This document shows, in pieces, positions 16,784 to 24,261 of a DNA stretch of 64,000 bases. Every line of letters begins with the position of its first letter. Position 1 is the first letter of the stretch. The notes beneath the pieces are model-generated. The model had not been told where the DNA came from and did no database searches. It saw only the letters and a list, made by a program, of their open reading frames with translations. The position numbers and the translations under genes are program-made. Origin of the DNA: Amycolatopsis vastitatis (GTDB lineage Bacteria; Actinomycetota; Actinomycetes; Mycobacteriales; Pseudonocardiaceae); contig NZ_NMUL01000064.1 of assembly GCF_002234595.1 (NCBI RefSeq), positions 45,593 to 109,592 on the forward strand. Reading direction: 5' to 3'.

Positions 16784-16829
16784 GTCGTGAGTGAGTAACA
16801 GTGTTAGAACACTGTTACTCACTCACGAC
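16784..16829. terminator. 46-bp perfect hairpin after the uronate operon
   Basis: Two 22-nt arms (half-site GTCGTGAGTGAGTAACAGTG plus TT and its exact complement) flank a 2-nt AG loop, starting 4 nt after the dehydrogenase stop. The arms are much more AT-rich than their surroundings. It would stop readthrough into the PL8 gene; it may also belong to a dispersed repeat family, but only one copy is in this window. Confidence 0.7.
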
Positions 16830-16902
16830 CCCCATCCGCCGCCGCACAACTGAATCCGTTCCCCCGCAAGCCAAGGATGTCTTGATCCTGGGAGGCATTG
16901 TC

Positions 16903-19296
16903 ATGCCCGTGAACCGGAGAAACGCCCTGCGCGGCGGTGCCCTGGCGGCCGCTTCCACCGTGCTCCTGACCCGCCCGGCCTTCGCCGCCGGCCGCGTGCC
17001 GACGGCCGCGGCCCCCGCCGCGAGCCCGGTGCCCGCCGCGAGCCCGGTGCCCGCCGCGACCGCGCCGATCGTCGCCGCCTACCGGCAGCTGCAGACCGGT
17101 ATCAACCGGCCGTCGCCGGAACGCACCGAGGCGCTGGCCAACCTCGGCCACGTCGCCAAGGCCTACAACGCGAGCATGTCCGTGGCCGGCGGTGGTGCTC
17201 CACTGTGGACGGACCTGCCGCTCGGCCCGGGCAGCGACTACACGACGTCGATGTACGCCCGGCTGCGCGCGATCGCCGTCGACTGGGGCACGCCGGGTGC
17301 TGCGTTGTCGGGCGACCCGGTGGTGCTCGACCGGATCAAGTCGGCGCTGGAACTGATCTACGCGAGCCAGTACAACGAAAACCTCGGCGAGATCGGCAAC
17401 TGGTACACCTACGAGATCGGCATCCCGTACTACCTGCTGCACACGCTTTCGGTGGTCGCCGACCAGCTGACCGTGGACCAGCTGGCCCGCTACCTCCGGC
17501 CGGTCAAGCGGTTCGTGGGCGACCCGAACCGGCGCGCGAACAACGCGGCGGTGGTCGAAACCGGTGCCAACCGCGCGGACAAGGCGCTCATCTCGATCGT
17601 GTCCGGCGCGATGCTCGGCGACACGGCGTGGATCAAGACCGGCATCGACGCGCTGACCGACGTCGCCGGCGGCGGCGCGGCGAGCGTCGTCGCGAAGCTG
17701 GACCGCGCGGCGGGCGACGGCTTCCACGTCGACGGCTCGTTCATCCAGCACGACACCATCCCGTACCCCGGGCACTACGGCATCGTGCTGCTGACCGCGC
17801 TCGCCGGGGCCATCCACGTCACCCGGGGCACCGAGTACGCGCTCCCGCAGGCGTTGAAGGACAAGATCTACGCGCTGGTCGCCGACAGCTACGCGCCGTT
17901 CGTCTACGCGGGCGCGCTGATGGAGCCGGTGCGCGGGCGGATGCTGTCGCGCCAGGGCGAGACGGGCCACGACATCGGCCACCAGCTCACCGTCGCGACG
18001 CTCGTGCTGGCCAGGACGGCGTCCGGCAAGACGAAGACCGACCTGAACTCCCTCGCCGCGAAGTGGATCAAGGAAGGCACGTACGCGCCGTTCCTGAAGA
18101 TCCCGGACCCCGAGCGGTTCGCACCCGGCCCTGACCTGGTGGCCACCCCGGGCATCGAGTTCGCGCAGGAGATGCTGGCGTCGGGGGCGCGCCCGGCGCG
18201 GACCGAGGCCACGCACCGGATCTTCGGCCAGCAGGACCGGATGGTCCACGTCACCGAGGACTGGTCGGCGTCCCTCGGCGTCAGCTCGACGCGGATTTCG
18301 CGCTACGAAGCCATCAACGGCCAGAACATGAAGGGCTACTACGTCGGCGACGGCGTGCTCTACACGTTCCTGCCGAACGCCAAGGGCCACTACACCGACG
18401 CCTACTGGCCCACGGTGGACCCGCTGCTGCTGCCGGGCACGACCGAGAACGACGGCCCGCCCGACCCGAAGTTCGGCGGGGTGCCGGTGGGCCCGAACGC
18501 GCACACCGGCGGGGTCCGCTGGGACGCCCGGCACGGCGCCTACGCGTTCGACTTCAAGTCCTGGGACGGCTCCCTGGCCGCGAAGAAGTCGTGGTTCTTC
18601 ACACCGTCCGGGATCGTGTGCCTCGGCGCGGGGATCACCAGCACGTCCGGGTACGCGGTGCGCACGGCGATCGAAAACCGCAACCTCGGCGAGGGCGGCC
18701 GGGGCACGGTGCTCGCGGACGGCCGGCGAGTGGCCACCGATCTCGGAAAAGCCGCCGCGTTGCGCAAGCCGCACTGGATGCACCTGGAGAACGTCGGCGG
18801 GTACGTGGTCCTGGACGGCGATGCGGTGACCGCGCTGCGTGAGGACCGGACGGGCGCGTGGCGCGACATCGACACCGGCGCCAACACCAAGGGCACCACG
18901 ACGCCGAACACGCGCCGGTACCAGAAGCTGATCCTGGAACACGGCGTCAAGCCGACGGACGCGAAGTACGCGTACGCGGTGCTGCCGGGCGCTTCGGTGA
19001 TCGACACGCTCACGGCGTCGTGGGCCTGGCGGGTGCTGGCGAACACCCCGGTGGTCCAGGCGGTCCGGGTGGCCGACGGCACGGTGCTGGCGAACTTCTT
19101 CGCGGCGGGCTCGGTCGGCGACGTCAGCGTGTCCGGGCCCGCGTCGGTGGCGATCGGGCGGTGCGGCACCCGGCGTCAGCTGGCGGTGTCGGACCCGACC
19201 CAGCTGCAGGACAGCGTCACCGTGACGGTCCGCGGCAAGTCCGTGGAGGTGCCGCTGAAGGGCACCTTCGGCGCGACGAAAGTGATGCCGCTGTGA
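16903..19296 (+). CDS. Secreted polysaccharide lyase family 8 (hyaluronate/chondroitin/xanthan lyase type)
   Basis: 797 residues. MPVNRRN is chosen as start because GGGAGG lies upstream and it places an RR-containing signal peptide (about 1-27) at the N-terminus. A short Ala/Pro repeat (AASPVPAASPVP) links to the (alpha/alpha) toroid domain. The catalytic triad of PL8 is intact: Asn in ETGANRAD near 222, His283 in FIQHDT and Tyr292, nine residues later, in YPGHYG; VRGRMLSR supplies the Arg pair near 342. C-terminal beta-sandwich domains follow. PL8 enzymes cleave glycosaminoglycans or xanthan by beta-elimination, giving unsaturated uronyl products. Next to the uronate operon it is the likely supplier of substrate. 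Confidence 0.93.
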   Translation: MPVNRRNALRGGALAAASTVLLTRPAFAAGRVPTAAAPAASPVPAASPVPAATAPIVAAYRQLQTGINRPSPERTEALANLGHVAKAYNASMSVAGGGAPLWTDLPLGPGSDYTTSMYARLRAIAVDWGTPGAALSGDPVVLDRIKSALELIYASQYNENLGEIGNWYTYEIGIPYYLLHTLSVVADQLTVDQLARYLRPVKRFVGDPNRRANNAAVVETGANRADKALISIVSGAMLGDTAWIKTGIDALTDVAGGGAASVVAKLDRAAGDGFHVDGSFIQHDTIPYPGHYGIVLLTALAGAIHVTRGTEYALPQALKDKIYALVADSYAPFVYAGALMEPVRGRMLSRQGETGHDIGHQLTVATLVLARTASGKTKTDLNSLAAKWIKEGTYAPFLKIPDPERFAPGPDLVATPGIEFAQEMLASGARPARTEATHRIFGQQDRMVHVTEDWSASLGVSSTRISRYEAINGQNMKGYYVGDGVLYTFLPNAKGHYTDAYWPTVDPLLLPGTTENDGPPDPKFGGVPVGPNAHTGGVRWDARHGAYAFDFKSWDGSLAAKKSWFFTPSGIVCLGAGITSTSGYAVRTAIENRNLGEGGRGTVLADGRRVATDLGKAAALRKPHWMHLENVGGYVVLDGDAVTALREDRTGAWRDIDTGANTKGTTTPNTRRYQKLILEHGVKPTDAKYAYAVLPGASVIDTLTASWAWRVLANTPVVQAVRVADGTVLANFFAAGSVGDVSVSGPASVAIGRCGTRRQLAVSDPTQLQDSVTVTVRGKSVEVPLKGTFGATKVMPL

Positions 19297-19300
19297 CAAG

Positions 19301-19315
19301 CGGGGCTTCGCCCCG
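19301..19315 (+). terminator. Short GC-rich hairpin after the PL8 lyase
   Basis: CGGGGC-TTC-GCCCCG, five bases after the stop, followed by a second weaker GC hairpin. Small and without T-run, but well placed for a terminator. Confidence 0.5.
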
Positions 19316-19426
19316 GCCGGGGGCTCCGCCACCCGGACTCCCCGGAAAACAGTAAGCAGGTCTCCCTGCCGGGCCGGTGCCCCGACCCGGTCCGGCGGGG
19401 TCTCCACCTCGGTTAGGCTCCGGTGC

Positions 19427-20893
19427 ATGACCGTTGCCGAGCACGTGGACGTGCTGATCGTGGGCGCCGGGCTGTCCGGCGTCGGCGCGGCCTGCCGGCT
19501 GCGGGAACGCCTGCCGGGCAAGAGCTTCGCCGTGCTGGAGGCGCGGGACGCCATAGGCGGCACCTGGGACCTGTTCCGTTACCCGGGCATCCGGTCCGAC
19601 TCGGACATGTTCACCCTCGGCTACCCGTTCCGGCCGTGGAAGGACCCGAAGGCGATCGCCGACGGGCCGTCGATCCTGGCCTACATCCGGGAGACGGCCG
19701 CGGCTTTCGGGGTGACTGAACACATCCGCTTCGGCCACCGGGTCGTGCGGGCTTCGTGGTCGTCGCCGGACGCGCTGTGGACCGTCTCGACGGCGCACGG
19801 CGCCACGTTCACCTGCCGCTTCCTGTACCTGTGCAGTGGTTACTACTCGTACGAGTCCGGGCACGTCGTCGACTTCCCCGGACGCGCGGAGTTCCGGGGC
19901 GAGGTCGTGCACCCGCAGCACTGGCCCGCCTCGCTGGACTACGCGGGGCGCCGGGTGGTCGTGATCGGCAGCGGCGCGACGGCGGTGACGCTGGTCCCAG
20001 CGCTCGCTTCGCGCGCTTCGCACGTGACGATGCTGCAGCGGTCGCCGTCGTACATCGTGGCGCGGCCCGGGCACGACTCGCTGGCCGACCGGATCCGCGC
20101 GGTGCTGCCGGAGAAGCTCGCCCACCGGCTGGTCCGCGGCAAGAACGTGGTGACGGGGATGCTGTACTTCCAGCTGATGCGCCGGTTGCCGGGCCGGGCG
20201 GCGGAGGCGCTGCGCAAGCGCGTGGCCGCGCAGCTGCCGGCGTCGATCCCGGTGGACCCGCACTTCGTGCCGTCGTACGACCCGTGGGACCAGCGGCTGT
20301 GCCTGGTGCCGGACGCGGACCTGTTCCGGGCGCTGCGGTCGGGCAAGGCGGACATCGTGACGGACCGGATCTCGCGGTTCACCCCATCCGGCGTCGCCCT
20401 GGAATCGGGACGGTCGCTGGAGGCGGACATCATCGTGACGGCGACCGGGCTGCGGCTGGTGGCCTTCGGCGGGATCTCGCTGAGCGTGGACGGGCGGGCA
20501 GTTTCGCCGGGCGAGCTGCGGGCGTACAAGGGCATGATGTTCGGCGGCGTGCCGAACCTCGCCTGGTGCGTCGGCTACACGAACAGCTCGTGGACGCTGC
20601 GCGCGGACCTGACGTCCCAGTACGTGTGCCGGCTGGTGGCGTACCTGGACCGCCGCGGCTTCGCGTCGTGCACCCCCGACGTCGCTTCGGCGTCGACGGC
20701 GGGCACACCGCGCCCGATCGTGGACCTGGCGGCCGGGTACATCAAAAGGGCCGCCGCGGGCCTGCCGAAGCAGGGCGGGCGACGGCCCTGGATGATGCGC
20801 CAGAACTACCTGCTGGACCTGGCGGACATGCGGTTCAACCGCCTCGACGACGGGGTGATGCGCTTCGACGCGGTGGGCGCGGCTCAGCCCTGA
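19427..20893 (+). CDS. Flavin-dependent monooxygenase, Baeyer-Villiger type
   Basis: 488 residues. The FAD-binding Rossmann motif is at the N-terminus (VLIVGAGLSGVGAA), with GGTWDLFRYPGIRSDSD as in FMO/BVMO proteins. The type I Baeyer-Villiger fingerprint FRGEVVHPQHWP (FxGxxxHxxxW) sits near 156, then the second Rossmann motif VVVIGSGATAV for NADPH. Members insert oxygen next to a ketone or oxidise N/S atoms; substrate unknown. The gene stands alone on the plus strand with a 130-bp leader. Its 3' end overlaps the convergent bL36 gene by 10 bp. Confidence 0.9.
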   Translation: MTVAEHVDVLIVGAGLSGVGAACRLRERLPGKSFAVLEARDAIGGTWDLFRYPGIRSDSDMFTLGYPFRPWKDPKAIADGPSILAYIRETAAAFGVTEHIRFGHRVVRASWSSPDALWTVSTAHGATFTCRFLYLCSGYYSYESGHVVDFPGRAEFRGEVVHPQHWPASLDYAGRRVVVIGSGATAVTLVPALASRASHVTMLQRSPSYIVARPGHDSLADRIRAVLPEKLAHRLVRGKNVVTGMLYFQLMRRLPGRAAEALRKRVAAQLPASIPVDPHFVPSYDPWDQRLCLVPDADLFRALRSGKADIVTDRISRFTPSGVALESGRSLEADIIVTATGLRLVAFGGISLSVDGRAVSPGELRAYKGMMFGGVPNLAWCVGYTNSSWTLRADLTSQYVCRLVAYLDRRGFASCTPDVASASTAGTPRPIVDLAAGYIKRAAAGLPKQGGRRPWMMRQNYLLDLADMRFNRLDDGVMRFDAVGAAQP

Positions 20894-21006
20894 CGGGCCT
20901 TGGAGCGCGGGTTGCCCTTGTTGATCACGAAGACGCGGGCGCCGCGCCGGATGACCTGGGCGCCGGGCTGCCGGGCGAGCGAGCGGATCGAGCTGCGGAC
21001 CTTCAT
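20884..21006 (-). CDS. rpmJ: Alternative, zinc-free 50S ribosomal protein bL36
   Basis: A 40-residue protein starting MKVRSSIRSL and ending NPRSKARQG. The core RRGARVFVINKGNPRSKARQG matches bL36, but the Cys/His zinc ligands of the usual form are all absent. It is therefore the C-minus paralogue that actinobacteria typically use when zinc is scarce. The start is supported by a GGAAGGA-like ribosome-binding site. In relatives this paralogue is often repressed by Zur, but I see no clear AT-rich Zur box just upstream. A 16-bp inverted repeat lies there instead. It overlaps the convergent monooxygenase gene by 10 bp. Confidence 0.93.
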   Translation of the reverse strand: MKVRSSIRSLARQPGAQVIRRGARVFVINKGNPRSKARQG

Positions 21007-21023
21007 GGTGAGCCGTCCTTCCC

Positions 21024-21039
21024 GTGGGAGCAGTCCCAC
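21024..21039. promoter_or_regulatory. Inverted repeat upstream of rpmJ
   Basis: GTGGGA-GCAG-TCCCAC, 18 bp upstream of the rpmJ start and just after the MarR gene end. It may be an operator for rpmJ or a weak hairpin terminating marR. Confidence 0.4.
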
Positions 21040-21067
21040 ACCCCGCTCAACCGCTCCCGGGGTCGGT

Positions 21068-21532
21068 TTAATCCCGCAACTCAGCTGACAGGTGCTCGGT
21101 CAGGTCGTCGACCATGCGGCCCAGCAGCCGGGTCAGCTCGCTGCGCTCCCTGGCGGTCCAGCCGGCCAGCGCGTCGGTGAACCAGCCCGAGACGGTGCCG
21201 AGATAGCGGTCGGTCACCGCGCGGCCGGCCGCGGTCAGGGCGATCAGCCGGGCGCGCTGGTCGCCGGCGTCGACCACCCGCTCCACCAGCCCGCGGTGCT
21301 CCAAGCCCTGGACGTGCCGGGTCACGTGCGGTCCGGCGACCTGCATCTGCTCGGCGATCCGGCCGATCCGCAGCGGCTCGCCCGCGGTCGCGAGCACGAC
21401 CAGGATCGTCATCGCCGGCCGCTCCAGGGACACCCCGGCCGCCGCCGTGGCTCGCTCGTACAGCTGTCCCCGGCTCAATGTGGTGCTCAGCTGCGTCAGG
21501 CGGGGCAGCAGTTCCAGCAACGGTTCGGTCAT
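21068..21532 (-). CDS. MarR-family transcriptional regulator
   Basis: 154 residues. The winged helix-turn-helix is in the middle: LATAGEPLRIGRIAEQMQVAGPHVTRHVQGLEHRGLVERV, with the wing VVDAGDQRARLIALTAAG containing the conserved D-x-R motif. Flanking helices form the dimer interface. MarR proteins usually repress a divergent gene and release DNA on binding phenolic ligands. Here the divergent gene is an aromatic-ring hydroxylase, and two near-identical palindromes fill the 100-bp gap. Autoregulation and control of the hydroxylase are likely. Confidence 0.94.
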   Translation of the reverse strand: MTEPLLELLPRLTQLSTTLSRGQLYERATAAAGVSLERPAMTILVVLATAGEPLRIGRIAEQMQVAGPHVTRHVQGLEHRGLVERVVDAGDQRARLIALTAAGRAVTDRYLGTVSGWFTDALAGWTARERSELTRLLGRMVDDLTEHLSAELRD

Positions 21533-21554
21533 CCGGGAACTCCCGCTTGTTGGT

Positions 21555-21569
21555 TACCTAAGTTAGGTA
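21555..21569. promoter_or_regulatory. MarR operator 1
   Basis: TACCTAAGTTAGGTA, a perfect palindrome around a central G, nearer the marR gene. The same core occurs 41 bp away (four helical turns), so two dimers could bind the same DNA face. Confidence 0.75.
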
Positions 21570-21594
21570 TATGTTCTGCCTCGACGGAGAAAGC

Positions 21595-21611
21595 TTACCT
21601 AAGTTAGGTAA
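21595..21611. promoter_or_regulatory. MarR operator 2
   Basis: TTACCTAAGTTAGGTAA, the longer copy of the palindrome, 22 nt upstream of the hydroxylase start codon and so likely to overlap its promoter or 5' end. Confidence 0.75.
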
Positions 21612-21632
21612 CCGTGTCGAAGGGGGAGAACC

Positions 21633-23123
21633 ATGACCGAAGTCCTGATCGCCGGCGCCGGGCCCACCGGATTGACGCTGGCCTGCGACCTCGCCCGCCG
21701 CGGGATCGCGGTCCGCGTCGTCGAGAAGGCCGCGCGGCACGCCACGGCGTCCCGCGCCAAGACCATCCAGCCCCGCACCCTCGAGGTCGCCGACGACCTC
21801 GGCGTCGCCGAGCGGCTCCTCGGCCTCGGCGCCGTGCACGTCCCCACCCGCCACTACGACCGGGCCCGGGTGGTCTCGGAGGCGGTCGAGGCCGCGGTGG
21901 GCGTCGATCCGGCGCCCGGATTCCCGTACCCGGCGCCGCTGTGGCTGGCGCAGCCGCAGTTCGAAGCCGTGCTGCGGGACCGCCTCGGCGAACTCGGCGG
22001 ACGCGTGGAGCCGGACAGGGAGGTGCTCACGGTCGGCCAGGACGCCGACGCGGTCACCGTGACGGTCCGGACCGCCACCGGGATCGAAGAGATCCGCGCG
22101 CGGTACGTCGTCGGCTGCGACGGCGGCCGCAGCGTCGTGCGGCGGGAGGCCGGTCTCGAACTGCACGGCACCCGCTACGGCCGGCACCGCTGGTATCTCG
22201 GAGACCTGCGCGTCGACGGGCTCGACCGGCACTGCCAGCACGTCTGGATGAGCCCCGAGGACGGCATCTTGTCGCTGTTCCCGTTGCCCGGCACGGACGT
22301 CTTCCAGTTCCAGGCGTCGATCCCGGCCGGCGACGAAAACCCGGCGGAGCCGTCGCCGGAGCTGTATCGCAGGATCTTCGCCGAACGCGCGGGCGTGCCC
22401 GGGGTCGAGCTGCACGACGCGGGCTGGACGTCGCTCTACCAAATCAACGTCTGCATGGTGGACCGCTACCGCGCCGGGCGCGTGTTCCTGGCCGGCGACG
22501 CGGCGCACATCCACTCGCCGGGCGGCGGGCAGGGCATGAACACCGGCGTCCAGGACGCCTACAACCTCGGCTGGAAGCTCGCCGCGGTCCTGGTGGGCGC
22601 CGACCCGGCCCTGCTGGACAGCTACGAGCAGGAACGCCTGCCGGTGGCGCGCGTGGTGCTCGACGACAGCACGGCCCGCATGCACATGGTGATGCGCGCG
22701 GCCGGCGACGGCGACGGGTCGCACGCCCAGCGTCACCTCACCGACGACTTCACGACCGGCCTGACCATCGCCTACCCCGAAAGTGCCTTGTCGCACCGCG
22801 GTTCCGGGCCGCGGCGCCGGGTGGACGCCGGTGACCGCGCCCCCGACGCGCGGTACACCGATTCCGCCGGGCGGCCGGCGCGACTGTTCGACCTGTTCCG
22901 TGGTCCACAATGGACACTGCTCGCCTTCGGGGGTACCGAGGTGCGCCCGGCGGGCTCGCTCCACGTCCACGCGATCGACGACGAGCAGGTGCGCCGCGCC
23001 TACGACGTCACGGACGACGAGCTGATCCTGGTGCGTCCCGACGGCTACCTCGCCGGGCGCGGCGAAGCGGCGCTCGACGTCTGGCGCCGCACTCAGGACG
23101 TCTCGGCCGCCACCCACCCCTGA
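21633..23123 (+). CDS. FAD-dependent aromatic-ring monooxygenase (PHBH/RdmE type)
   Basis: 496 residues; ATG after GGGGGAGAACC. Group A flavoprotein hydroxylase: dinucleotide motif LIAGAGPTGLTLA at 5-17, the NADPH/FAD motif VVGCDGGRS near 165 and FLAGDAAHIHSPGGGQGMNTG near 290. A thioredoxin-like C-terminal region (about 400-496) is typical of the polyketide/phenol hydroxylase branch. These enzymes hydroxylate phenols or polyketide rings using NAD(P)H and O2. MarR control suggests a phenolic inducer, either a degradation substrate or an antibiotic to be inactivated. The last 31 bp overlap the convergent VWA gene. Confidence 0.92.
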   Translation: MTEVLIAGAGPTGLTLACDLARRGIAVRVVEKAARHATASRAKTIQPRTLEVADDLGVAERLLGLGAVHVPTRHYDRARVVSEAVEAAVGVDPAPGFPYPAPLWLAQPQFEAVLRDRLGELGGRVEPDREVLTVGQDADAVTVTVRTATGIEEIRARYVVGCDGGRSVVRREAGLELHGTRYGRHRWYLGDLRVDGLDRHCQHVWMSPEDGILSLFPLPGTDVFQFQASIPAGDENPAEPSPELYRRIFAERAGVPGVELHDAGWTSLYQINVCMVDRYRAGRVFLAGDAAHIHSPGGGQGMNTGVQDAYNLGWKLAAVLVGADPALLDSYEQERLPVARVVLDDSTARMHMVMRAAGDGDGSHAQRHLTDDFTTGLTIAYPESALSHRGSGPRRRVDAGDRAPDARYTDSAGRPARLFDLFRGPQWTLLAFGGTEVRPAGSLHVHAIDDEQVRRAYDVTDDELILVRPDGYLAGRGEAALDVWRRTQDVSAATHP

Positions 23124-24256
23124 AGGTCGTCGCCGCGGATGGCGGCGGCCATCAGCTCCGGGAACTGGTCCGGGGTGCACGCGAACGCCGGGATGCCCAG
23201 CTCGGCCAGCGCCGCCGCGTTCTCGTGGTCGTACGACGGCGCGCCCGAATCCGACAGCGCCAGCAGCGTGACCACCTGGACGCCCGCGCCGGCCAGTTCG
23301 GCGATCCGGTGCAGCAGTTCGTCCTCGTCGCCGCCCTCGTAGAGGTCGCTGATCAGCACCAGCAGCGTCCGCTCGGGGCGTTCGAGCAGGCCCTGGCAGT
23401 AGGCGATCGCCCGGTTGATGTCCGTGCCGCCGCCCAGCTGGGTGCCGAACAGGACGTCGACCGGGTCGGCGAGGTGCTCGGTGAGGTCCGCGACCTCGGT
23501 GTCGAACGCGACGAACGACGTCTTCAACGCCCGCATCGAGGCCAGGACCGCGCCGAACAGCCCGGAGTACACCACCGACTCCGCCATCGAGCCCGACTGG
23601 TCGACGGCCAGGATCACGTCCCGCTGCACCGCCTGCTGCCGCCTGCCGAACCCGATCAGCTTCTCCGGCACGATCGTGCGCAGCTCGGGGGAGTAGTGCT
23701 TGAGGTTCGCGTGGATCGTGCGGGACCAGTCGACGTCGCCGGGCCGCGGCCGGTGCGTGCGCGACGCCTTGTCCAGCGCGCCCCGGATCGCCGCGCGGGT
23801 GCGCTCGGCGAGCCGTTCCTCCAGTTCGGTGACGACCTTGCGGACGACCTCGCGCGCGGTCTCCTTGGTTTCCTCGGGCAGCACGCTGTTCAGCGACAGG
23901 AGCGTGCCGACCAGGTGGACGTCCGGCTCGACCGCCGACAGCAGCTCCTTCTCCAGCAGCATCCGGGTGAGCCCCAGCCGGTCGACCGCGTCGCGCTGCA
24001 TCACCTGCACGACGGTGCTCGGGAAGTACCGCCGGATGTCGCCCAGCCAGCGCGCGACCCGCGGCGCCGACGCGCCCAGGTTCGCACTGCGCGGCCCGCC
24101 CGCGGACTCCTCGTCCGGCTTGTCGTAGAGGGCGGCCAGCACCGCGTCCACCCCACTGTCCTCATCGGACAGTGGTGCGTCGGCCAGGCCCGAGCCGGGC
24201 CCCGCGCCGTCGCCGCCCAGCACCAGCCGCCAGCGTCGTACCCGGTCGGTGTCCAT
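23093..24256 (-). CDS. VWA-domain protein of the SWIM/MoxR/DUF5682 cluster
   Basis: 387 residues from the ATG; a GTG three codons upstream (24265) would make a GTGA overlap with the previous gene and is an alternative start. The N-terminal 200 residues are helical and charged. A von Willebrand A domain follows with an intact MIDAS: DQSGSMAES (DxSxS) near 217, the Thr in GGGTDINRA and ISDLYEGGDEDEL. VWA proteins paired with MoxR ATPases bind Mg2+ and act as substrate-selecting partners. It is the last gene of a five-gene unit and overlaps the convergent hydroxylase gene by 31 bp. Confidence 0.9.
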   Translation of the reverse strand: MDTDRVRRWRLVLGGDGAGPGSGLADAPLSDEDSGVDAVLAALYDKPDEESAGGPRSANLGASAPRVARWLGDIRRYFPSTVVQVMQRDAVDRLGLTRMLLEKELLSAVEPDVHLVGTLLSLNSVLPEETKETAREVVRKVVTELEERLAERTRAAIRGALDKASRTHRPRPGDVDWSRTIHANLKHYSPELRTIVPEKLIGFGRRQQAVQRDVILAVDQSGSMAESVVYSGLFGAVLASMRALKTSFVAFDTEVADLTEHLADPVDVLFGTQLGGGTDINRAIAYCQGLLERPERTLLVLISDLYEGGDEDELLHRIAELAGAGVQVVTLLALSDSGAPSYDHENAAALAELGIPAFACTPDQFPELMAAAIRGDDLQGWVAAETS

Positions 24257-24261
24257 GGTGC

